Below, piece by piece: positions 43,701 through 54,240 of a stretch of DNA of 64,000 nt. Position 1 is the stretch's first letter; the number at the start of each line of letters is the position of its first letter. The position numbers were made by a program, and so were the translations under genes. Where the stretch lies: assembly GCA_051294375.1 (NCBI GenBank), contig CM119264.1, forward strand, positions 15,711,473 through 15,775,472, given 5' to 3'. The stretch is from Paraspadella gotoi. Its lineage: Eukaryota > Chaetognatha. The notes beneath the pieces were generated by a model. That model saw only the letters and a list, made by a program, of their open reading frames with translations. It did no database searches and was not told where the DNA came from.

Positions 43701-43979
43701 GTTTTTGAAATTAAATTTGCAATAAGTTTTTCTCCCTTTACCAGTGCCCTTTTTTTTATTTTTGCGTAACGAGATTTCTATACAACGCTCATAAAAAGCG
43801 AAAAACAAATAACCGACTACAAAATACCAGTCAGCGAATGTAAAAATAAGCTAAAATTATTACCAATTTACCCTAACCCCGGTCGGCGAAAGTAGAATTA
43901 ACCCTCTCTGGAGGCGTGGGTTAGAATCTAGAAAGTAAAATTAACCCTCTCTGGAAGAGTGGGTTAGAATCTTACCACT

Positions 43980-44340
43980 TCCACCACATTTAAGTAGACA
44001 GAAATTTCAACATGAAAACAAAGTGGATTTTATTCTCAAAAAAGTCACAAGCAAAGACGGTGTCAGAATTTGAGACAGATGAATTCAATACAAAATGGTC
44101 CAGTATTTATACAATCGGATCATCGATACGGGCTCGTTTCCCGATGGCATGAAGCCTCTCTTCTCATTGGTCCGTTTCAATGATGATTCATTCAATCAGA
44201 GAGACCTGGGCGGATTTCATACGATTCGCGGATCCGATTCCATTCTTGGTTCCGATTCAATCTGCGATGACATTTACTCCAGTATCTTATTAATCATAAA
44301 AATGAAGCATGAAACAAAATTCAATTGATTGATAGTAAGA
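43980..44340. other. GC-richer segment, unassigned
   Basis: A 77-residue + strand frame (44095-44328) and a - strand TATAAATA at about 44105-44112 are both present. No protein family is recognised and I cannot tell exon, promoter or repeat. The sequence has repeated GGATCCGATTCC / GGTTCCGATTC motifs. Confidence 0.2.
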
Positions 44341-44791
44341 TCCACTTTTAAAGTAAAAATTCTGCTTCTTCAGAAATTTACCCACTGAGGAAAATGTTTA
44401 TAACTTAGCAACTATCCTAGCTAAAATGTTAAAAATTGTATTACTTGATTGCTCTTCGTTTTGATTATATGACAAGTTTTTTCATATCACTCCAGATTGA
44501 AGTCCCCTGTATATTCGTCTGAATTTGTTGTACAAAGTTACTCAAAAAGATGCATTGCACATTTGAAACGATGTTAAGAAAAAAATTACTACGTATATCG
44601 TAGAGACTTCACATTTAATTTGTTGATTGGTTTAAAAATCCACTGAATAAGGACGTGGTGCTATTACTCCTTGGCCGAAAACTTTGATGCTCTTTATGGC
44701 CAGTAGGCAAAGACGATTGAAGAATATTACTAAAAGTTTAAAAACAAATTTTAATATTTCTTACAAGGACATTTACAAACAAAACCCCAAC

Positions 44792-44885
44792 CTGTCGCTT
44801 AAGGGACTAGCGAGGAGAGTGTCCTCCCTGGACCCGAGCAAGTTTGGCTCTCGATCCTTCTGCGGATTAGATTCTAAATCAGAGG
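44792..44885 (-). CDS. Possible exon of unrecognised gene
   Basis: On the - strand, acceptor TTTACCAG, then CC and a frame reading SDLESNPQKDREPNLLGS, REDTLLASPLSD, then donor ACAG|GTTGGG. Only this frame is open. A competing + strand frame of 70 residues (44684-44896, Arg/Lys/Ser-rich) covers the same DNA. The polar, Ser/Asp/Pro-rich style resembles the exons at 46531-46973, also on the - strand and upstream of it, so they may belong to one gene. The phases do not join directly; another exon would be needed. Confidence 0.3.
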
Positions 44886-45431
44886 CTGGTAAATGAAACG
44901 GTGTTGCCGGCGCCGACGTAACACGCTGAGGACAAAGTCAAGAGGAATTAACGTCAGAAAAAAAAATACAACAAATGCTTTGAAAACAAGTTTGAGCAAA
45001 CAATGTCGGATCTGCCTACGATAATAAAGCGGTAATCAGATGATAAATCACGATAATTCTTTCAATTTGTGATCCTAACTAATGACAACAAATCGTACCA
45101 AACCAATGGCTGCGCCAAAACATGTTAATTGCTTGCAAGGATTAAACTGAACTGTTACTATGGTACAAAAAATTTTTTTAACTATTATTATTTTTTCAAC
45201 TGGCATCATTTTTTCACTTTAATTAATCAATGAATTAATTTATTTATTTATTGAGTATGCATAAATAATAAAAATTTCAGACAACTTGACTTTGGTATTT
45301 TTCATGCAAATTCATTTCCACTCCTAGATTCCATCGAAACTTTATATCCTGCTCAATCACACACTTTCCTATCCACACATAAAATTTCATTTCAATCTAT
45401 CTATCCAATTTGTAATAAATATATAAGTAAA

Positions 45432-46012
45432 TATGACTGGCGGTAACCGACCAAATTTAAATTTTAATGGGAACAGCATTAATCGAATCCATTATTGATT
45501 GGTATTAGTTGTGTTAAAATATTTTTTTGCAAAAATGTTCCGAGCCATGAGTAATTCGTTAATTAAAATTATATTGCTATCTAACATTAAATCTTTTATT
45601 TTTTTATTTTTTTTTAATTGATTCTGATAGAGTTCAAAAAGTTAAGCAAAAAATGTAATTACAACTTTTTAAAATTTTGATGTTTCATTACTAAAAATTA
45701 GCAAAAACTGCTAAAATTATATGATGAGGATGATTTTTTAAAGTTAAACCCATTTATCATCAAAATATTATATTTTGTGCTGACAACTTTTCATAAGCTA
45801 TCTGAATCTGCTTTTAAAAATACAAAATTCAAAAAAAATTTGACATTTCCTATCTATAAATAAATATTAAAAAAATAATTACTAATGCTTCTGGCCATTT
45901 TAGAAAATTTTGGTCCATTGAAAGTTTTCTCAGAAATTTATGAAGTTTCATTTGGGAAGGTTCCCATATCAAACTTCTGACCCACCCCATTGACAAAGTT
46001 TGGCCCTAATAT
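45432..46012 (-). repeat. Dispersed repeat R5, copy 4
   Basis: GCGGTAACCGACCAAATTT to CACCCCATTGACAAAGTTTG. Nested inside HINE-like repeat H. Confidence 0.8.
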
Positions 46013-46195
46013 GACTTATGTTTATTCCATTTAAAATCATTTCCACTCGCACGATTCTATCGAAACCTTATATCCAGCTCAATCACACACTTTCATAATC
46101 CTAACCACACACAAACGGACGGACGGACGGACTTCATTTTTTTTAATATAATTTATCAGGAAAAAAAACAGATTTGTGTTCACAACGATTTTTAA

Positions 46196-46232
46196 TGACA
46201 GTTTCAGCTCTTTGAGAGTCTTCATCAGCATA
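46196..46232 (-). ncRNA. Hammerhead ribozyme-like motif
   Basis: On the - strand: CTGATGA (46228-46222), stem II CTCT/AGAG with flanking GA and CT, GAAAC (46205-46201), then TGTC with one base less than usual in the stem III loop. Stem I is weak. Flank TTAAAAATCGTTGTG follows, as at the other motifs. Confidence 0.6.
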
Positions 46233-46530
46233 ATTTATCATAATTCGATGTTCTGACATGATTTAAGTTGATGCCCGACAAGATTGAGGGGCGGACCGAC
46301 AAAGTGGATTATAGATGTTGGACATAAAAAAAAAAAAAAAAAAACCCGCTCATCATAGAGTCGGGATAAGCAGATCTGACTAAAAACGACCCGTATTGGA
46401 AAACGATGCGGTCATGTTTACAAACTTGTTTGGACTGAGGTTAAACTTTATAATTGATATCTTAATACTGGTCCGTCACTCTTGGCACCGATGTAAAGAA
46501 AAGTAGAGATTGCCAACATATCACATTTAC

Positions 46531-46716
46531 CGGACAGGGAGTAAACGTGTAACTCATTGCTGATTCTCTACCCTTCACGACGCTGGGCGATGAAAAGCGA
46601 AGAACGTGTGCAAGACCTTCCTCTGGGCTGGAATCACCAGCGCTATCGTTTTTCGTGCCGGCCACGGTAGGAGAGTATGGAAATACCGCATCACTTGAGC
46701 ACGGCTCCGGATCGTC
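46531..46716 (-). CDS. Probable exon, unrecognised gene (downstream exon)
   Basis: On the - strand: acceptor TTGCTATCAG|GAC, 62 codons, donor CCG|GTAAAT; phase 0 at both ends. Encodes DDPEPCSSDAVFPYSPTVAG, then TKNDSAGDSSPEEGLAHVLR and FSSPSVVKGRESAMSYTF. Balanced codon use, good splice sites and GC content above the flanks support a real exon. The Ser/Pro/Asp-rich composition suggests a disordered regulatory protein. The segment VLRFSSPSVVKGRESAMSY reminded me faintly of the start of CP2/grainyhead DNA-binding domains, but too weakly to name it. Confidence 0.55.
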
Positions 46717-46770
46717 CTGATAGCAAGTAATTATTATAAGGCGCTAATAAAAGCTATAACTAAAAAAAAC

Positions 46771-46973
46771 CTGTAGCAGTGGTGTCTGAAGCAGAGTATC
46801 CCCTGTAATTGGGTCTTTGACAGCGATCGGAGCGCTACCCCAAAAGTCGTCGTTCTCCAAGAGACTCGCGCCTAAAAGTCCCAAAGTTCCAGCGTCGACC
46901 CCGGGAAATGAAGTTGGCAAAGATTTAGTGTCAAATACTGGAGAATCCATGGAGCCAATGGACGAAGCGCCAT
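46771..46973 (-). CDS. Probable exon, unrecognised gene (upstream exon)
   Basis: On the - strand: acceptor CCTTCTACAG, then AT completing a codon and 67 codons, ending CAG at donor GTTTTT, phase 0, which joins exactly to 46716. Encodes GASSIGSMDSPVFDTKSLP, TSFPGVDAGTLGLLGASLLE, NDDFWGSAPIAVKDPITGD and TLLQTPLLQ. The intron between the two exons is 54 bp. The donor lacks the usual purine at +3. ATG codons inside could also be a start. No family recognised. Confidence 0.55.
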
Positions 46974-47839
46974 CTGTAGAAGGAAAAGTTGAAAGATAAA
47001 ATTTATGCCATTAGACGCGAAGTTCTGGCAGGAGCCTATTCCAGATATCTGGATGCACCCGACAACCAAAGAATACGAATTACGCTCAAAGATGGGATCT
47101 TTCTACAGAGTGTCTCAAGCGTACTGTCACTTTACATATGAATGCTGTGTCAAATTGTTAAGGTGAATTATTATTTTGAAATAACCACCAAAAAGATAAG
47201 TTCATACAGTTATTCCTGGTATCTCTAGTATTTTATTTTATTTATTTGTATTTTTATTGACACAATGCGCGGTTAAAATGAGGGAGAACTTTATTTTGAC
47301 AAAATTTAGGTTGTGGCGGTATTCACACCGCCTCACATCCAACAGTGAGATGCTCTATATAGTCTTCATTGTTTATTGAGCCTTTTATAGATTGGGAAAG
47401 ATTGACGATAATGATAATAGATGAAGATAGAAAGAATGATTGTGAAGGAAATTTGTTTTTATGGACACTCATTAAGTTTACCTTCAGGAAACTGATAAAC
47501 GCTGGAAATTTAATATGCTATGATTCAGAATATAATCTGAGATGTATAGAGTATTCTATATAACTATTTTCCAGCTGACTGAAGCTTATATGCATTGCTA
47601 ATGTAATTGCTTTATCAAACCATCTGCATCATATCAGCTTCTTTTTTTTATTTTGAATCAATTAAATACTGTCAAATCCGGAAGGGGTATGGTGAAATCT
47701 CTAAGGAAAAGCCTATGAAAAGTATGACCAAAGTATGATCATCATTATACCAAAGCGAGATTGTAAAGAGTTTCTCTTGATTGACTGATTAATTAATTAG
47801 TGATTAATTAATTGACTAATTGATTAATTAACTGATTAA

Positions 47840-48376
47840 TTATTTGATTTATTAATACATCCTGCATATACATTTAATATAAAGGGAAAAAAATCAATCA
47901 ATTAGTGAAACAGGTTTTTTTGTTTTTTTCCATTTAAACTCATTTCCACTCAAACGATTCCATCGAAACTTGGTTTCCTGTTCAATCACTCATTTTCCTA
48001 CTCACATACAAAATTCCAGGTCAATCGCCCCATCCACTCATGAGCAATTGGTGTTCAAATAGTGAATTATATTTTTTTGTTTTTTCCATTTAAACTCATT
48101 TCCACTCGGACGATTCCATCGAAACTTTATATCCAGCTCAATCACACACTTCCCTACCCACACACAAAATTTCATTCAAATCCATCCATCCAATCACGAG
48201 TAATTGGTGTTTTTTGCTAAGGTGGGACGGACGGACATTTTTTTGCATAATTTATCATAATTCGATGTTCTGACATGATATAAGTTAGTGCCCGACAATA
48301 TTGAGGGGGCGGACCGACGGACCGACAAAGTGAATTATAGAGTCGGGATCTGCTGATAAGCAGATCCGACTAAAAA
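47840..48376 (-). mobile_element. HINE-like repeat H, unit-1 copy with complete terminal hairpin
   Basis: ATTAATTA repeats, two units of about 150 bp, GGGACGGACGGACATTT, AATTTATCATAATTCGATG, GGACCGACGGACCGACAAAG and terminal hairpin 48341-48371: AGTCGG/CCGACT, one bulged G, ATCTGC/GCAGAT, loop TGATAA, then AAAAAC. Duplicated at about 50745-51278. Confidence 0.85.
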
Positions 48377-49192
48377 CTAAATTGTATGAGTTTCAAAGTT
48401 TTTATTACTAGACACATTTAAGGCCAGGGATCACTCGTCCTAAAATTGTAGAAATCTTAATTTACTGTATCTTAATCATTTTCTCACATCTTGTAAGAGG
48501 TTTTCTATTAAAAAATAATCGAAAACTTTTAAAAATCTTCCTAAAATGTTCATAAAAATTTAAACAAATTTTTTTTTTCGGTAAAACTAGATTTTCAAGA
48601 GAAAAATATTTTTTTTAAATGCAAGCTAAATTTCTACAACTAAATTTTTAATTTAAAACTGATTCTATACAGTAAGCTCAATTTTTACTTCTTATATTTA
48701 ATTCTTCCTTTGGTACAAGTACATACTTGGAGTTGTATCACTAATAAGTCTAAAACAAACTACTACACATTTTCCAGACGAGTTAAAAAACTTATCGAAT
48801 TTATTTCAATTTGACTTTTTACTTTATGTAAATGTTTAATGAGTTTAAAGAGTACTGAATTTAACTTTCTTGACGAAGTGAAGTTAAAAAATGAAGAGTT
48901 GAAGCTCAAACCACAGGACTCTTTTTGAAGAAAAAAATATCTTGGGCAAGAAAGGAAGGTGGAGAGATTCTATGAGCGCGTTTTTGAAAAAATGTTTTTC
49001 GTTTCAAAGATATCAAGGAATTTATCCAAAAAATTGACTAAAATAATCAAATTTTCTATGAAGGAAGGCAAATTTTGAAAGTATCTTTTCATAGAATTGG
49101 AGTTTGTGACCTAAAAGTAATCCATGCCAAATTTCATGAGAAACCGCCTTACCGTTTGGGCCTGCAACTCTTCAAATAGGTTTCTTTTATTT

Positions 49193-49720
49193 TATGAAAT
49201 TGGTACAACCAATATAAAAATTATCCATTCATTTAATAAATAAGCTATCTTGCCCCTGACTTTGGACAGGCTTTGGTGGTTTAAGGCCTCCATCACTCTT
49301 ACAAGATAATGACATAGCAGGTCACTGCAAGCTTTCAATCAAGACTCTCTCACAGTCTCGTTTATTCACTCCAGAGTACCTGGCTTCCCTATCAATGAAG
49401 TGGTATATTATTTCAAAGAATGTTTCAATTGTATGAAAAGACCACTCCCTTAAGTATTAGATCGGGAATACTTATTGTACTCCGCACTAGCATCAAAATA
49501 CAAGGAGCTGAATTTTATGAAATTGGTACAACCAATATAAAAATTATCCATTCATTTAATAAATAAGCTATCTTGCCCCTGACTTTGGACAGGCTTTGGT
49601 GGTTTAAGGCCTCCATTACCTCTTACAAGATAATGACATAGCAGGACACTGCAAGCTTTGAATCAAAACTCTCTCACAGACTCGTTTATTCACTCCCACA
49701 GTACCTGGCTTCCCTATCAA
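49193..49720 (+). mobile_element. Two M1 copies in tandem spacing, unit 1
   Basis: Copies 49193-49397 and 49515-49720, separated by about 115 bp of AAGAATGTTTCAATTGTATG-type sequence, which also follows the second copy. Repeated in unit 2 at 52093-52297 and 52416-52622. Confidence 0.85.
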
Positions 49721-50174
49721 TGAAGTGGTATAATATTTCAAAGAATGTTTCAATTGTATGAAAAGACCACTCCCTTATATAATACATAGTACAAAAAAAA
49801 TCGAAAAAACGATAACGCCTTTGAAAAAATAATAAAGTGAATACATTTTCTGAATCGTCAGGAGCTCTCCTTTCGAAATCCGAGCTCGGTTTTCGCCTAA
49901 TTATAATTTGAATTGAGTGATCCCGGACCTTAAAACGTGAAAATACTTCCAAAATACTCGTAGGAAATGAGTTTCTTCGGGGCGAGCGCTGATTCTGCTT
50001 TGGTCGAAACTAAAAAGTACGGCGCGAGTTTCCACAAGAAAAAGTTGACCATAAAATATTTGACCAAACGCTCGAATTAAGAGAAAGCGAGACATGACCT
50101 TTTCAACAGAGATATTATTATTTAACTAAGTAGCTGGTTGTTGGAAAGATTTGAATATTTTAAAATTGATAAAA

Positions 50175-53076
50175 CGGTTAAAATGAGGGAGAACTTTATT
50201 TTGACAAAATTTAGGTTGTGGCGGTATTCACACCGCCTCACATCCAACAGTGAGATGCTCTATAATAGTCTTCATTGTTTATTGAGCCTTTATAGATTGG
50301 GAAAGATTGACGATAATGATAATAGATGAAGATAGAAAGAATGATTGTGAAGGAAATTTGTTTTTATGGACACTCATTAAGTTTACCTTCAGGAAACTGA
50401 ATAAACGCTGGAAATTTAATATGCTATGATTCAGAATATAATCTGAGATGTATAGAGTATTCTATATAACTATTTTCCAGCTGACTGAAGCTTATATGCA
50501 TTGCTAATGTAATTGCTTTATCAAACCATCTGCATCATATCAGCTTCTTTTTTTTATTTTGAATCAATTAAATACTGTCAAATCCGGAAGGGGTATGGTG
50601 AAATCTCTAAGAAAAGCCTATGAAAAGTATGACCAAAGTATGATCATCATTATACCAAAGCGAGATTGTAAAGAGTTTCTCTTGATTGACTGATTAATTA
50701 ATTAGTGATTAATTAATTGACTAATTGATTAATTAACTGATTAATTATTTGATTATTAATACATCCTGCATATACATTTAATATAAAGGGAAAAAAATCA
50801 ATCAATTAGTGAAACAGGTTTTTTTGTTTTTTTCCATTTAACTCATTTCCACTCAAACGATTCCATCGAAACTTGGTTTCCGTTCAATCACTCATTTTCC
50901 TACTCACATACAAAATTCCAGGTCAATCGCCCCATCCACTCATGAGCAATTGGTGTTCAAATAGTGAATTATATTTTTTTGTTTTTTCCATTTAAACTCA
51001 TTTCCACTCGGACGATTCCATCGAAACTTTATATCCAGCTCAATCACACACTTCCCTACCCACACACAAAATTTCATTCAAATCCATCCATCCAATCACG
51101 AGTAATTGGTGTTTTTTGCTAAGGTGGGACGGACGACATTTTTTTGCATAATTTATCATAATTCGATGTTCTGACATGATATAAGTTAGTGCCGACAATA
51201 TTGAGGGGGCGACCGACGGACCGACAAAGTGAATTATAGAGTCGGGATCTGCTGATAAGCAGATCCGACTAAAAACTAAATTGTATGAGTTTCAAAGTTT
51301 TTATTACTAGACACATTTAAGGCCAGGGATCACTCGTCCTAAAATTGTAGAAATCTTAATTTACTGTATCTTAATCATTTTCTCACATCTTGTAAGAGGT
51401 TTTCTATTAAAAAATAATCGAAAACTTTTAAAAAATCTTCCTAAAATGTTCATAAAAATTTAAACAAATTTTTTTTTTCGGTAAAACTAGATTTTCAAGA
51501 GAAAAATATTTTTTTTAAATGCAAGCTAAATTTCTACAACTAAATTTTTAATTTAAAACTGATTCTATACAGTAAGCTCAATTTTTACTTCTTATATTTA
51601 ATTCTTCCTTTGGTACAAGTACATACTTGGAGTTGTATCACTAATAAGTCTAAAACAAACTACTACACATTTTCCAGACGAGTTAAAAAACTTATCGAAT
51701 TTATTTCAATTTACTTTTTACTTTATGTAAATGTTTAATGAGTTTAAAGAGTACTGAATTTAACTTTTCTTGACGAAGTGAAGTTAAAAATGAAGAGTTG
51801 AAGCTCAAACCACAGGACTCTTTTTGAAGAAAAAAATATCTTGGGCAAGAAAGGAAAGGTGGAGAGATTCTATGAGCGCGTTTTTGAAAAAATGTTTTTT
51901 CGTTTCAAAGATATCAAGGAATTTATCCAAAAAATTGACTAAAATAATCAAATTTTCTATGAAGGAAGGCAAATTTTGAAAGTATCTTTTCATAGAATTG
52001 GAGTTTGTGACCTAAAAGTAATCCATGCCAAATTTCATGAGAAACCGCCTTACCGTTTGGGCTGCAACTCTTCAAATAGGTTTCTTTTATTTTATGAAAT
52101 TGGTACAACCAATATAAAAATTATCCATTCATTTAATAAATAAGCTATCTTGCCCCTGACTTTGGACAGGCTTTGGTGGTTTAAGGCCTCCATCACTCTT
52201 ACAAGATAATGACATAGCAGGTCACTGCAAGCTTTCAATCAAGACTCTCTCACAGTCTCGTTTATTCACTCCCAGAGTACCTGGCTTCCCTATCAATGAA
52301 GTGGTATATTATTTCAAAGAATGTTTCAATTGTATGAAAAGACCACTCCCTTAAGTATTAGATCGGGGAATACTTATTGTACTCCGCACTAGCATCAAAA
52401 TACAAGGAGCTGAATTTTATGAAATTGTACAACCAATATAAAAATTATCCATTCATTTAATAAATAAGCTATCTTGCCCCTGACTTTGGACAGGCTTTGG
52501 TGGTTTAAGGCCTCCATCACTCTTACAAGATAATGACATAGCAGGACACTGCAAGCTTTGAATCAAAACTCTCTCACAGACTCGTTTATTCACTCCCACA
52601 GTACCTGGCTTCCCTATCAATGAAGTGGTATATAATATTTCAAAGAATGTTTCAATTGTATGAAAAGACCACTCCCCTATATAATACATAGTACAAAAAA
52701 AATCGAAAAAACGATAACGCCTTTGAAAAAATAATAAAGTGAATACATTTTCTGAATCGTCAGGAGCTCTCCTTTCGAAATCCGAGCTCGGTTTTCGCCT
52801 AATTATAATTTGAATTGAGTGATCCCGGACCTTAAAACGTGAAAATACTTCCAAAATACTCGTAGGAAATGAGTTTCTTCGGGGCGAGCGCTGATTCTGC
52901 TTTGGTCGAAACTAAAAAGTACGGCGCGAGTTTCCACAAGAAAAAGTTGACCATAAAATATTTGACCAAACGCTCGAATTAAGAGAAAGCGAGACATGAC
53001 CTTTTCAACAGAGATATTATTATTTAACTAAGTAGCTGGTTGTTGGAAAGATTTGAATATTTTAAAATTGATAAAA
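50175..53076. repeat. 2.9-kb direct duplication, unit 2
   Basis: Near-identical to unit 1. Differences noticed are almost all one-base indels: GCCCGACAATA / GCCGACAATA, GGCGGACCGACGG / GGCGACCGACGG, ATCGGGAATA / ATCGGGGAATA, AAATTGGTAC / AAATTGTAC. This pattern suggests sequencing or assembly error, or an unmerged haplotype, more than old divergence. Confidence 0.95.
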
Positions 53077-54215
53077 AAAATATTTTGAACATTTGCTTTG
53101 GGTGCTGATAAAATGGGAAATAATAGTTTTATTTTATGGTGTATATTCCTTTCTTTCGTTGTGTGTTTCATTACGAAAAAGTTTAATTTGAGTTCGACAA
53201 CGATTTGTTTTTATTTTAAAAATAAAACATAAAACTGTATTTATTTGTAAAGTGACACTACGCTTCAGACACTCTGTATGGTAGTATCATTGCATTATAT
53301 CTTTGCACCCTTCAGTTTCTTCTCTAATTCCCCACATCCGTCACCTGATATGACGGATATTGAAGTAGACCATGTAATCCTAAGGACTGATGCATCTTGC
53401 GTCTTTTTCTTACTCGATCGGATAGATGGTGCGATCCCTGCAAGTCGGGTTTCTCACAGGGCGTCGATGGTGGGGCGATCAACCCGACTGAAAACAATTA
53501 TCTCGAGTTTGATCCAAGAAAAATCTTTTCCTCTCTTTTTTCATACCTTGACTTCTTATTTTCCGTCTGCGATGGGCGAAGCCGCAATCTCGTCGCAAAG
53601 TCGTGGTAGTCGTCTTACGAAACGGCCAAGATCGTCGTCTTCGTTAGTTTCATCCTCTTCGATTACTGCAGCCACTGTTGAGGCTAAAATGTAGAAATGT
53701 TATACTTAAACGTTTCTGCCGCACCCAACTTATATATTATATAATATATATCATATAGATAATTCGGCACTATTTAGAACCAAATTCCGAAACTCGATCC
53801 CAAACCTTTTTTCATAATATTTTTATATTTTTGGATAGAGAATGACTGGAATAATGTAAATCTTAAGTTACGTCTAAATTGGCCCATGGGTTTAGAAGAA
53901 ATCGACCAAAAACAACCAAAATTCCTCTTCCCTTTTTTCAACATTTTCGCCTTTTAAGATTTTCGCCGATTCTGACTTCCTCTTACAAACTTATAATTCC
54001 GCTAGTTAATTTTTTTTTCCACAACTTTCTAATCTTTTATAATTTCTAGGTAAAAAAATATAATACATTACATTAACATTAGGATATTGTGAAAGTGTCA
54101 TGTCTTGTGAAGCCTGTGAAAGTTGACTAATTAAAAAAATTGCCTATTTTATTATTAAAAACTGACATTAAAGTGAAGAAGTTGAACATCTTCTGGCTCC
54201 TTTCAGTAAACGTCT
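53077..54215. other. AT-rich DNA with one GC-richer island
   Basis: 53180-53225 has the CGACAACGATTTGTTTTTAT flank of the hammerhead elements, without a ribozyme. The GC-richer part is 53340-53700 (see the exon candidate). The rest shows nothing. Confidence 0.5.
53619..53683 (-). CDS. Possible exon of unrecognised gene
   Basis: On the - strand: acceptor CATTTTAG, then CC and 21 codons, STVAAVIEEDETNEDDDLGRF, ending exactly at a strong donor GTAAGA. The acidic stretch and good splice sites favour an exon. A + strand frame (53278-53694, 138 residues, Ser-rich) overlaps and cannot be excluded. It is on the same strand as the exons at 46531-46973 but the phase does not join directly. Confidence 0.3.
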
Positions 54216-54240
54216 NNNNNNNNNNNNNNNNNNNNNNNNN
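54216..54240. other. Assembly gap (25 N)
   Basis: Run of 25 N. Confidence 0.99.

Larger units (their letters stand above)
44988..46387 (-). mobile_element. HINE-like repeat H with nested R5 and hammerhead remnant
   Basis: Left terminus AGTTTGAGCAAACAATGTCG, right terminus CAGATCTGACTAAAAAC near 46382. R5 (45432-46012) sits inside, and a hammerhead motif (46197-46228) sits between GGACGGACGGACTTCATTTT and GCATAATTTATCATAATTCG, which are contiguous in other H copies. Both are insertions into H. Confidence 0.7.
47270..50174. repeat. 2.9-kb direct duplication, unit 1
   Basis: Starts CGGTTAAAATGAGGGAGAAC and ends AAAATTGATAAAA. Unit 2 follows with no spacer. The unit holds an unknown segment, a HINE-like H copy ending at 48371, a segment to 49190, two M1 copies and a 460-bp tail. 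Open frames on either strand in the tail (about 49686-50095) have no recognised product. Confidence 0.95.

Noticed and set aside
46120-46345. Poly(A) run near 46328 as a retrogene tail
   Set aside because: It lies inside a HINE-like copy and no processed coding sequence precedes it.
49686-50095. Frames of 88 and 64 residues on the - strand, repeated at 52453-52997
   Set aside because: They overlap M1 repeats and the duplicated unit; no family recognised and no splice support.
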